Shown here: positions 12,276-23,889 of the stretch, in pieces | Layout of the letters: each line of letters starts with the position of its first letter | Position numbering within the stretch: position 1 is the stretch's first letter | Assembly: GCA_947044405.1 (NCBI GenBank) | Contig: CAMRHE010000021.1 | Coordinates: 8,974,501 to 9,038,500, forward strand | Direction of reading: 5' to 3' | From: Leptodactylus fallax | Taxonomy: Eukaryota > Chordata > Amphibia > Anura > Leptodactylidae | DNA length: 64,000 bases | Notes under the pieces: model-generated | Database searches by the model: none | Told to the model about the DNA's origin: nothing | Seen by the model: only the letters and a program-made list of their open reading frames with translations | Program-made: the position numbers and the translations under genes

Positions 12276-12292
12276 CATAATCCCATACTTTT
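12276..12292. repeat. LINE target-site duplication, left copy
   Basis: The 17 bases CATAATCCCATACTTTT recur exactly at 18259-18275, flanking the minus-strand LINE. The outermost C may belong to the element. Confidence 0.9.
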
Positions 12293-12713
12293 AGTTTCAA
12301 TAGTTTTTATTCAAGTTTTCCAAGAATAAAGGTAAAATACAGTATTGACATATGTCGCGATGTACATTGGTATGCATTATAGTATAGTATACAAAATAAC
12401 ATATTACTTTCTTTTCCAAAATACATCTGTAAGTCATACATCAATAAGACAGATATGCAACGTACTAACATAGTAAACCTTAACTATAACAATAACTTTC
12501 AGGCACAATCCGCAGGCTATCTTGAATCATTCCTAGAACATGTTCCTCAGTATCAACCTTCCCTTGGTTGTAAGGCCTCTATTAGTGTGTAGACACCAAA
12601 ACTCAGATTTGTCATTTCTGAATTATCTCCCTCTTCTGCCTCCTCTACCCCGAGGTTGGCCGGTTTGACAGATTTGACTGGTTTGACCCCCCCCCCCCGC
12701 CCATTTATTGCAG

Positions 12714-15700
12714 TCATTGCATCAGTGCATCCCCCCTCCCGGACTTCCTGCGACCCCCCCGGTTCTCTTTCAGAATGAAACGAGAGTAAATCCACGCTTC
12801 CCAGATTTTCTCAAAGCTGTGGAAAGAGTTGTTTCCAAGGGCGATTATTCTTTCATAAGTGTATGTGCTATTTATGGCTGTTAACAGATCCGACGTGAGT
12901 GGAGGAGCTACTGTCCTCCATCTTTGCACTAACATCAATTTGGCTATAGTCAGAATTTTGCAGATAAGTTTTTTGTATGCCTTTAGTGCACTGGGAATTC
13001 CGATTATCAGGATAGCCATGCTAGCGGTGTATGGGAGTCGGAAATCGAATAGCTCCGATAGCATCCCAAAGACCCCGTCCCAGTATCCTTGAATTATGGG
13101 GCAATTCCCCAAAATATGGATAAGGGATCCTCTACCCCCACATCCCCTCCAACAGTTTCCTGATTCAGAGGGATAGGCTAACTGTAGCATAGTCGGGGTC
13201 CTATACCATCGTAATACTATTTTCATGGCCGTCTCAATGTGCGTACTACACTTTAAGGATAGATGGATCAGCCTAATTGCTTGCTGCCATTCCTCAAGGG
13301 TGATGACTATCCCCAAATCTCTCTCCCAATAACGGAATGGGGTAGATCTAGTGAAGGTCGATATTTCGTCCATTTTGTCATACAGAAAACGCAATCCTCT
13401 CACCTTGGTAGAAAGCCAAGTGAAAAGGGCGCCACTGTGGGGCAAAAGCGTCACGGGATGCTTAGACACGAAGTGCCATATTTGAAAATATTTAAGGAAA
13501 TCGCCTATAGGGAGCCCATATTTCTGTCTAAGGTCTGCAAACAATATAGGTTGTTTAGTGTCAGAATATAATTGAGAAATCTGTGTGATCCCCCTCGACT
13601 CCCAATCCGAAATTCTCAAGTGGTCGACTACCCATGACATTAGTGACAAAGGCATCTCAGAAATATGAAAGTGTTTCATAGGGTTAGCTTTCCCATGCAT
13701 TATCTTCCATGCCGCCAATGAGGCAACCATGACCGGGGAGAAGGATCTAGGAGCTAAAATGTTCCAAAAGGGTAACCAAAGCGCATCTTCCAGTTTTAAC
13801 GGAGCGATAAACGCCTGTTCTATGTGCAACCATGGAACCAAGGTGTCCATTGATTTCCACCTAGCGCACTGAGTGACCAGCGAGGCTATATAGTAGTTTC
13901 TTATCAACGGAACTCCCAGCCCTCCTGCCTCCTTTTGTTTGAATAGGCAGCTTTTGTTGATTCTGGGTCTCTTCCCATTCCATATAAATTTTGATATCAC
14001 CCTTTGTGTTGTTTCAAAAAAGGAAACGGGAATGGGTATCGGGAGCGTGCGAAACAAATATAAAAGCCTAGGTAGTAGTAACATTTTAAAGGCCGCTACT
14101 CGGCCTATCCAGGAGGTATCTGTTTTTGACATTCGCTCCGTCTCTTCTTGTAGTAGTTTTAACATTGGTATGTAGTTACTTCTATAAAGGGTCCCTGGGG
14201 ACGTTGTCATCTGTGTCCCCAGGTATTGGACATTGTCCTCCCTCCAGCCTCCAGTCAAAATCATAATTCGACTTCATTTGATGAAGCAAAGAAGGAGGGA
14301 CATTCAAAGGTAGCGCCTGTGATTTGGCCATATTCAATTTGTAAAACGATAGTTGCCCAAACTTAGTAATAATATCCATTAGGCGGGGGGACAGAAGTTT
14401 GTGGCTTAGACAGGGTGAGAATAATATCATCAGCGTAGAGCGATATAAGATGAGTTTTATTCCGTATATCAATGCCCCCTATGTTGGTATCTAGTCTGAG
14501 CGTTTGGGCCAATTGTTCCATGGAAAGAACAAATATCAGGGGCGACAGGGGGCATCCCTGTCTGGTCCGATTTGTTATCAGAAAAGGGTCCGATACTACG
14601 CCATTCGTGAACACTCTCGCAGAGGGTGCGGAGTATAACGCCTCTATCGCCTTCAAAATAGCTCCAGAGAACCCCATATTTCTGAGCACCGAGAAGGCAT
14701 ACGACCAGCAAATGCGATCAAACGCCTTCTCAGCGTCCAACGCAAGGATCACCGCCTCTACTTTCCTACCGTCAATATAATGCATGAGGTTCAAAATGCG
14801 TCTGGTATTGTCATAAGATTGCCTCCCCTTGACAAATCCCATCTGATCATTATTTATCAAGCTCGGGAGACAGGCTGCTAATCTGCTTGCTAGTAATTTG
14901 GCATAGATTTTCAGGTCGGAGTTTAGCAAAGAGATAGGTCGGAAGTTTTGGGGCTCAGTGGTCGGTTTTCCCGGCTTTGGTAGCGTAACCACCAAAGCCT
15001 CTTGGTTCTCTTTTGGGATGGTACCGGAATCCATCGCGGCCGCCAAAAAGGACAGCAGCGGGTCTTTCAGGATTGGGAAAAATTGTTTGTAGTATTCATT
15101 GGTAAGGCCATCAGGGCCCGGAGACTTGTGAGATGGCAGTGATTTGATAACTGACAACAACTCCTCTGAAGTAATGGGTGTGTTCAAAGAGTCCAGTTGT
15201 GACTCGGTGAGCTTGGGTAATTGGGCAGCTACAAGAAAGCATTCAATGTCACAGCTCGTTGGGGGAGCAACCGCTGTGTCTTCCACGATATTGTAAAGGC
15301 CTTCGTAAAATGACCGAAAGGCATCAGCTATGCCTCTAGGGTCATATATTTTATAAGTGCCATCTTTACTGTGAAGGAATTGAATTCTAGATTTCGCATG
15401 TTTTTGTTTGAGTTTGGAGGCTAGGAGTTTGCTTGCTTTATTGGACTGAGAATAATATGTAGCTTTGGTCCTTTTTAGATTTTTCTCATATTTATGCAAT
15501 AAACAAGCTGTCAGTTGGTGGCGTAATGTCATCAATTTTGCTGCATTGGATGGAGAGGGAGACTTTTTATTGCTATTGTCGATGGATTTAATTTGGTGGA
15601 GCAATCTATCTATCTCTGCCAGTCTATTTTTCTTTTCTATATGCCCCAAGCGAATGAACGTTCCTCTAATAAAGGCCTTATGAGAATTCCACAGGACATG

Positions 15701-16531
15701 AGGGCCAGGGGCAGAGGGGGCATTAATCATAAAGAATTCCGTCAGATCATTCTCCAAAGTTGCTTTTAATTTCGGTTGTGACATTAAGAATTCGTTGCAC
15801 CGCCATACAAACGCTTTTGGGCATTCATATTTTTCCGCTAGGGTTAAGGTGATTGCTGCATGATCTGACCAGGTGATTACTGAGATATCAGATTGCAAAA
15901 TCATAGGGAGGCTGGATTGCTCAAGTAAAAATAGATCTATCCGTGAATAACTATTATGTGCAGAAGAAAAGTAAGTATAATCTCTCTCAGTATTGTGGAG
16001 GATACGCCAGGCGTCAAACAATTCATGGCGCCATAGCGCTTGCGAGAGAGAAGGGCGGCGTGTCGACACACCAGAAGTTGTGTCTACCATCGGGTCCGGA
16101 GCCATATTAAAGTCTCCCATCAATACTACACATCCCTGCTTCCTCTTTGCTACCGCCTTTGCCAGTCTACCTAAGAATGCCACTTGTTTCCTGTTGGGGG
16201 CATAGGCTGATACCAGCGTATAGGTAATATTATTGAGAATGCAAATTAGTATTATAAATCGTCCCCCCGGGTCTGCGTATTGTGACAGTAGTTGGAACGC
16301 TACCGAGTCCCTAATTCCAATCAATACCCCTCTACGTTTTGAGGAATAGTGAGCATGGAATACATTTGGGTACGCTGGGTGTTGAAGGCAAAAGGTGTCT
16401 GCCTTCAAAAGGTGGGTCTCCTGCACTGCAAGAATGTCACAGCCTTGATCTCGTGCCTCGCGCCATAAATTGGCCCTTTTTTGAGGAGAGTTCAACCCTC
16501 TGACATTCATAGACATAATTTTAAGCCCCAT
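12714..16531 (-). pseudogene. LINE ORF2: endonuclease and reverse transcriptase, two frameshifts
   Basis: ORF2 nicks target DNA and reverse-transcribes the LINE RNA. Frame 1 (16531 to about 14400) encodes the APE-type endonuclease, residues 1-230: QETH with E38, GDFN 139-142, SRIDLF 196-201, SDH 222-224. The reverse transcriptase follows, with FRPISLLNSDLKIYAK, LALDAEKAFDR and YADD at 699-702 (Tyr codon at 14435-14437). The frame is lost near 14390, in a run of six C (minus strand), continues in a second frame, and is lost again near 14265. Frame 3 (14264-12714) carries the C-terminal region with a cysteine-histidine motif CWRGC...HILGNC, as in L1-like proteins. Catalytic residues look intact, so two small indels are the only obvious lesions. 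Confidence 0.92.
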
Positions 16532-16836
16532 AGTACACAGTCAGAAATGCATTAAGAGTCTTACCACACTTGCCCATACCAAAGGATGTCCCTGTTTTCA
16601 GGAGGCGAGGATGTCTCCACCATTTGTATTCATTTCGCCCAGTGTGCCAGAACCAGAACCAGAAAGGAAACAAACCATATAAACTATAGAACCGATGGGC
16701 AACCCATCTTAGCTGCAACAAAAGAAAAAAAAAGAAGAAGAAAGACAAACAAAGTACAGCGGACCAGCAGCTGTCGTGATCTTGGGGGGATAAGTTCAAC
16801 AACCGTGAACATATGGAATCCAAGATAGGTGAGTCT

Positions 16837-18114
16837 CTAGCTTTGTAGTCCTCTTTGTGGACGTCTTTGGGTTTTCGCTTGGCGCCACCCATCCGATATT
16901 GGACCGTGTGGGTTGTGGAGTGGAGGATCAACCATCGGAATATTCCATGCACTTAATTTTTTCCCTTCCTCCAGTGTCTTGATAACATGTACCAAATTAT
17001 TGCGGGAGATGATCACCCGGACCGGGAATCCCCATTTGTATAAAATGTGATGCTGGCGTAATGCTGCGGTAAGAGGGATGAATTGTCGCCGGATTTGTAA
17101 TGTCGTGGCTGAGAGATCTGAATAAATAGAAATCTTGTGATATGGATCAGGTAGTCGGTCCATCTTCCGTGAGGTCATCAAAACCAGCTCTTTAGTACGG
17201 TAAAAATGGATTTTTGCCAGAACATCCCTGGGTACTGTTTCATCTAAATGCGAGGGTCTCGGAACTCTGTGAGCTCTATCAATAGTTAAGTCCATTTTCG
17301 TGAGATTCGGTAATAGCGATCTTATCATATCTTGGAGAAAAACAGTTAAATCTTTTGGAGGTACTGATTCTGGGATCCCTCTAAATTTTAAGTTATTTCT
17401 TCTGGAACGGTCTTCTAAGTTCATCTTAGCTTTAAGAAAGGTCACATCCCTTTCCACGTCGTAGTGCGCATCTATAAGCACATTATGTGATGCAGCAAAT
17501 TCCGCCATTTTAGCTTCAACATGTACCGTACGACTTTTTATCTCTTGAAGATCTTTATATAGCGGTTTCACCATTAGGGACATATCTGTCTTTAATAACT
17601 TACAAAAGGCCATAAGCATATTTTTCATAGAAGCCTCAGTTAACAAACTTTCCGTCGCCGGGATATCTGCAAAGAAATCAATACCTGGGGGTGTATGGGG
17701 TATAGTGTCACTCACCTCCTCTCCTTGCAGACCAGCGCTCTGAAACTTGGGCTTTTGCCTTACCGGACTCGCGGTGGGCGATTGCTGCGTTCCCAGGCTT
17801 GCTGCAGTTATAGGCCCTGCGGCGCCATTTTGTGTAGGCCCGGAATCTGCTCCCGTTCCGGCCCGCCAGGAGGGAGATCCATGTGATCCGGAGTCCGCCT
17901 GCTCCATCAGCTGATGCAGAGATGGGGCCGACAGCACTCTCCTCTGCGCGGAAAGTGAAAGCGCATCCTCCGGAGGATCTCCAGAAGGAGTCGAGGCTCC
18001 GGAGGTCGCTTCAGTGCGCGGGCCGTCGCCATCTTGCTCCTCTCCTCCTCCGTGAGAGAAGAAGAAGTCTAAGAGTTTCTGCAGCTTCACCACCGATTTG
18101 CGCTTCCTAGGCAT
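16837..18114 (-). CDS. LINE ORF1 RNA-binding protein
   Basis: A 425-aa protein that packages LINE RNA. It starts MPRKRKS with a basic patch, followed by a low-complexity Ser/Pro/Gly-rich region (about 25-150). A predicted helical coiled-coil segment covers about 155-235, an RRM-like core about 239-320 (NNLKFRGIPES at 240-250), and a C-terminal domain about 325-392 (YSDLSATTLQIRRQFIPLT, then YKWGFPVRV). This order is that of L1-type ORF1 proteins (Transposase_22). The frame is open throughout. ORF2 begins about 300 bp downstream on the same strand. The nearest ATG to the GC-rich 5' region was taken as the start. Confidence 0.88.
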   Translation of the reverse strand: MPRKRKSVVKLQKLLDFFFSHGGGEEQDGDGPRTEATSGASTPSGDPPEDALSLSAQRRVLSAPSLHQLMEQADSGSHGSPSWRAGTGADSGPTQNGAAGPITAASLGTQQSPTASPVRQKPKFQSAGLQGEEVSDTIPHTPPGIDFFADIPATESLLTEASMKNMLMAFCKLLKTDMSLMVKPLYKDLQEIKSRTVHVEAKMAEFAASHNVLIDAHYDVERDVTFLKAKMNLEDRSRRNNLKFRGIPESVPPKDLTVFLQDMIRSLLPNLTKMDLTIDRAHRVPRPSHLDETVPRDVLAKIHFYRTKELVLMTSRKMDRLPDPYHKISIYSDLSATTLQIRRQFIPLTAALRQHHILYKWGFPVRVIISRNNLVHVIKTLEEGKKLSAWNIPMVDPPLHNPHGPISDGWRQAKTQRRPQRGLQS

Positions 18115-18258
18115 CTTCCCAGGTAAGTTCCCGTTCCTGGGGTAGCTTTAGAGTTTCACTCCACAGGCTGGTCGCTGTTTAAATGTCGCTTGCTGAGACT
18201 CAGGCTGGGAGCTCAGAAACTATGCGACCATGTCGTATCGCGGCTAGGCTCCGCCCCC

Positions 18259-18275
18259 CATAATCCCATACTTTT
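18259..18275. repeat. LINE target-site duplication, right copy
   Basis: Exact copy of the 17 bases at 12276-12292. Confidence 0.9.
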
Positions 18276-18287
18276 GAGCATATAGTG

Positions 18288-18860
18288 CATATGCCAAAAT
18301 TATAACAGACAGGCTCATCTATGCCCCACCAAACTGGTTCATTGTAATCAAGTCAAATTGGTGTCTGGCGGGCAGTGGCCAGATCATCTTTAATTTACTT
18401 CAATATGTCGAGATTCACAAAATGCCTTCTCTGCTCTGGACACTAGAGTTACCTAGAAGAGATCTTTAAAAAAATTCTGCCCTTGACATTGGCATAAATT
18501 CAGTAATAATGACTGCACTTATACTGACTCCAGAGTAAAATAGATGGAGGCCCAGGGGAGGTGTAAAAAGTAAAAAAAAAAAAATATTTAAACTCACCTT
18601 CCATTACCTGTCCGGGGCTTCCTCGAAGCACCTGGCACCTTCCTTGTGACATCCGCCACACTTCTGTGACATCATCGACCCGGGAGTTGGAACTGAGGCC
18701 TGTGATTGGGTCACCAGTGGTCACATGGGCATGCCAATTGTCATGACGCTCGGCGTGCCCAGGCCAATGATGTCACAGTAGAGCGCTGGATGCCCCTGGG
18801 CCTCTACCTATGATACTCTGAGGTCTGAAGAGGCCCTAAAGTATAATGTGGCAGCCATTT
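18288..18860. repeat. GC-rich dispersed repeat, partial
   Basis: From about 18540 the sequence GGCCCAGGGGAGGTG leads into a segment with ACTCACCTTCC and a GC-rich interior. The same layout recurs around 24265-24330 and 48745-48905 in this window. It has no coding capacity and its ends were not defined. Bases 18288-18530 hold nothing recognised. Confidence 0.45.
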
Positions 18861-18869
18861 TAGTTCGCC

Positions 18870-19990
18870 TGATACAAATCTTTATTTGTTTGATTTCATA
18901 AAAAAGCGAACAATTTGGAACATTCGGGATAAACTCGGCTCGTTTCGAGCTGATTCGCTTATCTCTAATTATCACCAACTGTTTCTTCTACTGCTCCTAC
19001 TCCTCCTCTTCCATGACAAAGTCATTTATCCTTTAGGGAATATGCACCCAGTCTATTAGTGGTCACTTCTACTCCTCTGTATTAAGGTTATTATAGTAGA
19101 GGAACTGGGATTCCTAGACTAAAAGAGAAGGAGGATGTCTCTCCTTTGGATTCAGAGGGGGCCCTTGATATGTCACAGGCACAGCCATGTGAGGAGGTTG
19201 ACCCTTGTTTCTTCCAAGATGATAATGACGACGCTGGCCAGCCATAGGAAGCCCCTTGATCCATGCACACACTTGCAAGCATGGCAAGCTTTATACTTTA
19301 CTTCTTACACAGCAACAAGCCTATTATTAGCTTCAAGCAGAGGGATGAGTACTGGACGATAGTGCTCTTAGACCCTTGCTACAAAGGCAAAATGGGGGAA
19401 ACTGGAAAATTATTAGCATAGGTTGTATACCCAGTCTGCTGCAGCTTTTAGGGAGATACCTGCAAGTGCTAGTCGCACACATGACCAGGTAGCCTCTTTC
19501 CACTCCCAGTCCATCTCAGTCAGAGCTCCACCTCCTCTGCTATTGCCACAGCTACAAATATCAGAAGTAAAAGCAGCAGTATCAGCAGCCAGTACCGTAT
19601 TTGGAACATGATGAACCACAATTTTTTCAATTTGTATGTAGAGTGCTCCTACATTCCAGCAGATAACTGTGCTTTTGTCAAAATGAATCAGACATGTTGC
19701 ATGAGGATTTTTACACACTTCCAGTTGATGCATTTGAATAGAGCTGCCACTGTCTCCCTGTATCTTGCTTGTTTATTTTCAAGTCCTAAACAGCCATCTC
19801 TTGTGACCTGGCCCATCACATTATTCCATACTGTGCTGTCACTCATATTGCTACAGCTACCCCCAATGCCACCACTCAGCTAGACATGTCCGGAGGCCTG
19901 GTCTATCATATTTTTCCATACCGTACTGCCATTCATGTTGCCACAGCTACCACCACAGCCACCACCACAGCTGGGTCCATCACATTCTAC
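18870..19990 (+). pseudogene. decayed hAT transposon, copy 1
   Basis: GATTCGCTTATCTCTAA near 18955 resembles a hAT-type terminus common in frog repeats. A plus-strand reading near 19340-19395 gives RDEYWTIVLLDPCYKGKMGE, the conserved DPxYK region of hAT transposases. Downstream, near 19605-19690, NLYVECSYIPADNCAFVKMNQ joins two parts that lie apart in the copy at 40829, so the dimerisation region between them is deleted. From about 19800 come two copies of the 80-90 bp minisatellite seen at 56805-57180, in the opposite orientation. Stops and frameshifts are numerous. Confidence 0.65.
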
Positions 19991-20150
19991 TATCCCACAG
20001 TTTTAGTGCCCCAGTGTTGACATTAAAAAAACACTAAACGGGAATTATAACATATACTTTACCATTCTAAATATATATATAACTATCAAAACGCCTAAAA
20101 AAACAAGTTACAATTTTATCTTTATTAAATATCTTAAAAATACTTAAACA

Positions 20151-20560
20151 TATATTCACCAATATAGAATCTCTCTTGTTAGCAGTATGTCAGCAGAGAT
20201 CTCTATTTGGTCCCCACAGTATATATTAACTTATTGACTTTACCAACTAGTCAAGGCTGTCAAGACTATCACACCATCACTACTAAGTCACTGATTTAAT
20301 TTATTGTCTTTTCCCTATGTGTTTCTACAGGCTTTATTAACCCTGTGTCCACAGGGGATTAAATTCCTAAGACGTTTGCACTTAGAATGTGACAGTGAGT
20401 GGGCATTGTTATGTGACCCAGCTATATTGTGAGAGGCAGAAGACAATGAATGACTGCCATATATAGTTGGTAGAATCAATAGCTAATATACTGTGGGGAC
20501 TGAATAAAGGTCTTTGCTTACACACTGCAAACAAGAGAGATCCTATATTGGTGAACATAA
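20151..20560. mobile_element. foldback element with about 95-bp inverted arms
   Basis: Left arm 20151-20247 begins TATTCACCAATATAG. Right arm 20466-20560 ends CTATATTGGTGAACATA and is the inverse with a minority of mismatches, including the shared TCCCCACAGTATAT block. The spacer of about 220 bp is non-coding. No protein family can be assigned and target duplications were not clear. Confidence 0.7.
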
Positions 20561-20815
20561 GGTTGACTTATAATGCCATCCTATGGCTGTTTCTTGACTA
20601 TATTAATGGTAGCCTGATGGAGTGAGATGGTAGGAGTCTGTGCTACAAGAGCAGTGCTCCAGGGAGCTGAAGGCCTGCTGCCAGTGCACCAACTGTAAGG
20701 CTGAGGCCCCATTTTGCGGAAATGTAGATTTTTTTTTGTTGCAGATTCTTCATTTTTTGAGCCAAAGCCAGGAGTGGATTGAGCAGAAGGGAAAAGTATA
20801 AGAACTTCCTATATA

Positions 20816-21556
20816 CAGTCATGGCCGTAATTGTTAGCAACCCTGAAATTTTTCCAGAAAATGAAGTATTTCTCCCAGAAAATTATTACAATTACACGTG
20901 TTTTTATACACATGTTTATTTCCTTTGTGGGTATTGGAACCACACAAAAAAAACAGAGAAAAAAAAAAGGCAAATTGGACATACTTTCACACAAAACTCC
21001 AAAAATGGGTCGGACACCTTTTCAAAATTGTGGGTAAATAACTTTGTTTCAAGCTTGTGATGTTCGTTCAAACTCACCTGTGGCAAGTGTCAGGTGGGGG
21101 CAATATAAAAATCACACCTGAAACCAGAAAAAAGGGAGAGAAGTTGACTCAATCTTTGCATTGTGTGCGCCACACTAAGCATGGAGAACAGAAAGAGTAG
21201 AAGAGAACTGTCTGAGAAATTGAGAACCAAAATTGTGAAAAAATATCAACAATCTCAAAGTCCATCTCCAGAGATCTTGATGTTCTTTTGTCCAACAACG
21301 CAACGCTTTGTGTGCAACATAATCAAGAAGTTTACAACCCATGGCACTGTAGCTATTCTCCCTGAACGTGGACGGAAGAGAAAAAATTGCTGAAAGGTTG
21401 CAACGGAGGATAGTCCAGATGGTGGATAAGCAGCCCCAATTAAGTTCCAAAGAAATTCAAGCTGTCCTGCAGGCTCAGGGTGCACCAATGTCAGTGCTAA
21501 CTAGCCAGCAACATTTGAATGAAATGAAACATTATGGCAGGAGGACCCCACCCCAC
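20816..21556 (+). mobile_element. Tc1 family D relic, left half
   Basis: The terminus CAGTCATGGCCGTAATTGTT starts right after TA at 20814-20815. At 21181 an ATG begins MENRKSRRELSEKLRTKIVK, the N-terminal paired-type DNA-binding region of a Tc1 transposase. The frame breaks within about 70 codons. The copy ends near 21556, where family C sequence starts in the opposite orientation, so the catalytic half is missing. Confidence 0.75.
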
Positions 21557-21557
21557 T

Positions 21558-23082
21558 TTTGCCTTGCAAAAGTATTCATACCCCTTGAACTTTTTCTCAT
21601 TTTGTCACCATGCAACCACAAACTTAAATGTATTTTATTGAGATTTTAAGTGATAGACCAACACAAAGTAGCAGATAATTGGGAAGTGGAATGAAAATGA
21701 TACATCATTTTCAAAATTTAATCAAATAAAAATGTGAAAAGTTTGAAGTGCAAAAGTATTCAGCCACCCTATACCAATACTTTGTAGAGCCACCTTTCGC
21801 TGCAACACAGCTGCAAGTCTTTTGGGGTATGCGCTTCTAGAGACTGAGATTTTTGTGCATTCTTCTTTGCAAAATAGCTCAAGCTCAGCCAGATTGGATG
21901 GAGAGTGCCTGTGAACAGCAATTTTCATGTCTTGCCACAGATACTCTATGGGATTTAGGTCTGGACATGGTTTTCAAAATTTTAATCAAATAAAAATCTG
22001 AAAAGTGTGACTTGCAAAAGTATTCAGCTCTCCTACAGTATATCAATATTTTGTAGAACCACCTTTTGCTGCAATTACAGCTGCAAGTCTTTTGGGGTAT
22101 GTCTCTACCAGCTTTGCACATCTAGAGACTGAGATTTTTGCCCATTCTTCATTGCAAAATAGCTCAAGCTCAGCCAGATTGGATGGAGAGTGTCTGTGAA
22201 TTCTAGGCCATTCTAAGTCATGAATATTATTTGATCTAAACCATTCCACTGTAGCTCTGGCTGTATGTCTTGCTGGAAGCTGAATCTCCTTCCCAGTCTC
22301 AAGTTTTTTGCAGCCTCCACAAGGTTTTCTTCCAGGATTGCCCTTTATTTAGCTCCATCCATCTTCCCATCAACTTTGACCAGCTTCCCTGTCCCTGCTG
22401 AAGAAAAGCACCCCCACAGCATGCTGCCACCACCATGTTTCACAGTGGGGATGGTGTGTTCAGGGTGATGAGCAGTGTTACTTTTCTGCCACACATAAAA
22501 CTTTGCATTTAGGCCAAAGGTTCAACTTTGGTCTCATCTGAACAGAGCACCTTCTTCCACATGTTTGCTGCGTCCCCTATATGGCTGTGGCAAACTGCAA
22601 ACTGCACTTTTTATGTCTTTCTTTCAGCAATGGTTTTCCTCTTGCCACTATTCAATAAACACCAGATTTGTGGAGTGCATGACTTATAGTTGTCCTGTGG
22701 ACAGATTCTCCCACCTGAGCTGTGGATTACTGCAGCTCCTCCAGAGTGACCATGGGCCTCTTGGCTGCTTCTCTGACCAGTGCTCTCCTTGCTCGATATG
22801 TTAGTTTAGGTGGACTGCCATGTCTTGGTAGGTTTGCAGTTGTAGAATATTTTTTCCATTTTAGGATGATGCATTGAACAGTGCTCCTTGGGATAGTCAA
22901 AGCTTGGGATATGCTTTTATAACCTAACCCTGCTATAAACTTCTCCAGAACTTTATCTCTGACCTGTCTGGTGAGTTTCTTGGTCTTCATGATGCTGTTT
23001 GTTCACTAGTGTTCTCTAACAAACCACCAAGGCCTTCACAGAACAGGTGTATTTATACAGAGACTAAATTACACACAGCTGG
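21558..23082 (-). mobile_element. Tc1 family C relic with internal duplication
   Basis: The terminus is recognised by GCCTTGCAAAAGTATTCATA near 21561. Transposase remnants run on the minus strand. The C-terminal part occurs twice: 21700-21968 and again from 21969. The duplicated blocks are diverged, and the second lacks about 60 bp that the first keeps (the segment ending GGTCTGGAC), which carries the third catalytic residue. The opposite terminus is missing beyond about 23082. Confidence 0.75.
22727..22990 (-). pseudogene. Tc1 family C transposase, N-terminal fragment
   Basis: An 87-residue open piece begins MKTKKLTRQVRDKVLEKF and continues through the paired-like helix-turn-helix and the linker (TANLPRHGSPPKLTYRARR). 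It is clearly related to the family B transposase at 55391. The rest of the protein is spread downstream on the minus strand in several frames (for example 22043-22249, ending AAVIAAKGGSTKY). Not functional. Confidence 0.8.
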
Positions 23083-23811
23083 ACATCTGCAACAAAAAAG
23101 CTGCATTTCTGCAATGTGGGGCCTCGGCCTAAAACATTTTTTTTCCAAATATACATAAAAGATATATATATGTAACAAACTTATATTGTTTATAACTGTA
23201 ATGTGTTCTGTAACATGGTGGTGGCAGCTAAATATGCTTCTCGAAAGTGATGCACTCCCTTTAAGCAAAAGTACATCCACAGAAGATCTGTGGTTGATTC
23301 TCCATGAAGATCAGAACAACCTCCCAGCTTTCTTCAAAAACTGTATGCAAGTGTACCTAAATAAATTGGTGTTGTTTAGAAGGCAAACGGTAGTCACACC
23401 AAATATTGATTTGATTTAGATTTCTCTTTTATTCTTTTACTTTGCATTTTGTTAATTGACAACAATAAACTTTTGAAACTTCTATTTTTGAAAGCATTCT
23501 TACTTTGCAGCCTTTGTTCTACAACTGCCTAAAAACTTTTCTACAGTACTGTAAATGAAATTTAATATAATATTTTATACATGTAGTGGCTATGGACCTA
23601 CTTAAAGGGTACCTTAATTTTCCTGAAAATTTAAATATATGCAGGGTTTTGCTGGGTAGTTTGTTTTCTTGCTGTATAAGCCTTCATACATGATGTCCTA
23701 TCAGTTTTTCTGCTGCTAATATCCCCATTATGGCTGCAGCACATTTTACATTTCTCACCTCAGGCAGGGGGTGTGTATAATAGGGGGCAGTCTGCCTCCC
23801 TTCCCGATTCA
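23083..23811. other. no gene recognised
   Basis: A+T-rich spacer with AATAAA motifs near 23360 and 23465 but no associated coding sequence. Confidence 0.45.
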
Positions 23812-23812
23812 T

Positions 23813-23813
<1 letters not shown>

Positions 23814-23851
<38 letters not shown>
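23814..23851. repeat. (CTA)n microsatellite
   Basis: About thirteen CTA triplets in a row. Confidence 0.95.
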
Positions 23852-23852
<1 letters not shown>

Positions 23853-23889
23853 GGTTTATTGTAATTGTACATGTAATTCTAAAATAGCA

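Larger units (their letters stand above)
12293..18258 (-). mobile_element. near full-length L1/Tx1-type LINE
   Basis: A non-LTR retrotransposon of about 5.97 kb on the minus strand. It has a GC-rich 5' region (18115-18258), ORF1 (16837-18114), ORF2 (12714-16531, two frameshifts) and a 3' region of about 420 bases. The 17-bp target duplication on both sides shows it is a complete insertion rather than a 5'-truncated one. There is no long poly(A). The 3' end runs into the A-rich start of the target duplication. It lies in the right terminal repeat of an older Tc1 copy. Confidence 0.93.
11331..18287 (+). mobile_element. decayed Tc1 family E element, split by a LINE
   Basis: The left terminus starts CACTATATGGA right after TA at 11329-11330. 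The right terminus ends CATATAGTG at 18287. Between them, 11331-12275 holds remnants of a Tc1 transposase on the plus strand. Recognisable stretches lie near 11815-11990, around the first catalytic region and the downstream glycine-rich strand, and near 12170-12250, just before the C-terminus. All are broken by stops and indels. A full LINE (12293-18258) sits inside the right terminal repeat. The right TA target reads CA, so it has mutated. Confidence 0.8.

Noticed and set aside
12859..13571. Plus-strand open frames over the LINE
   Set aside because: Antisense shadows of ORF2, which has clear domain motifs on the minus strand.
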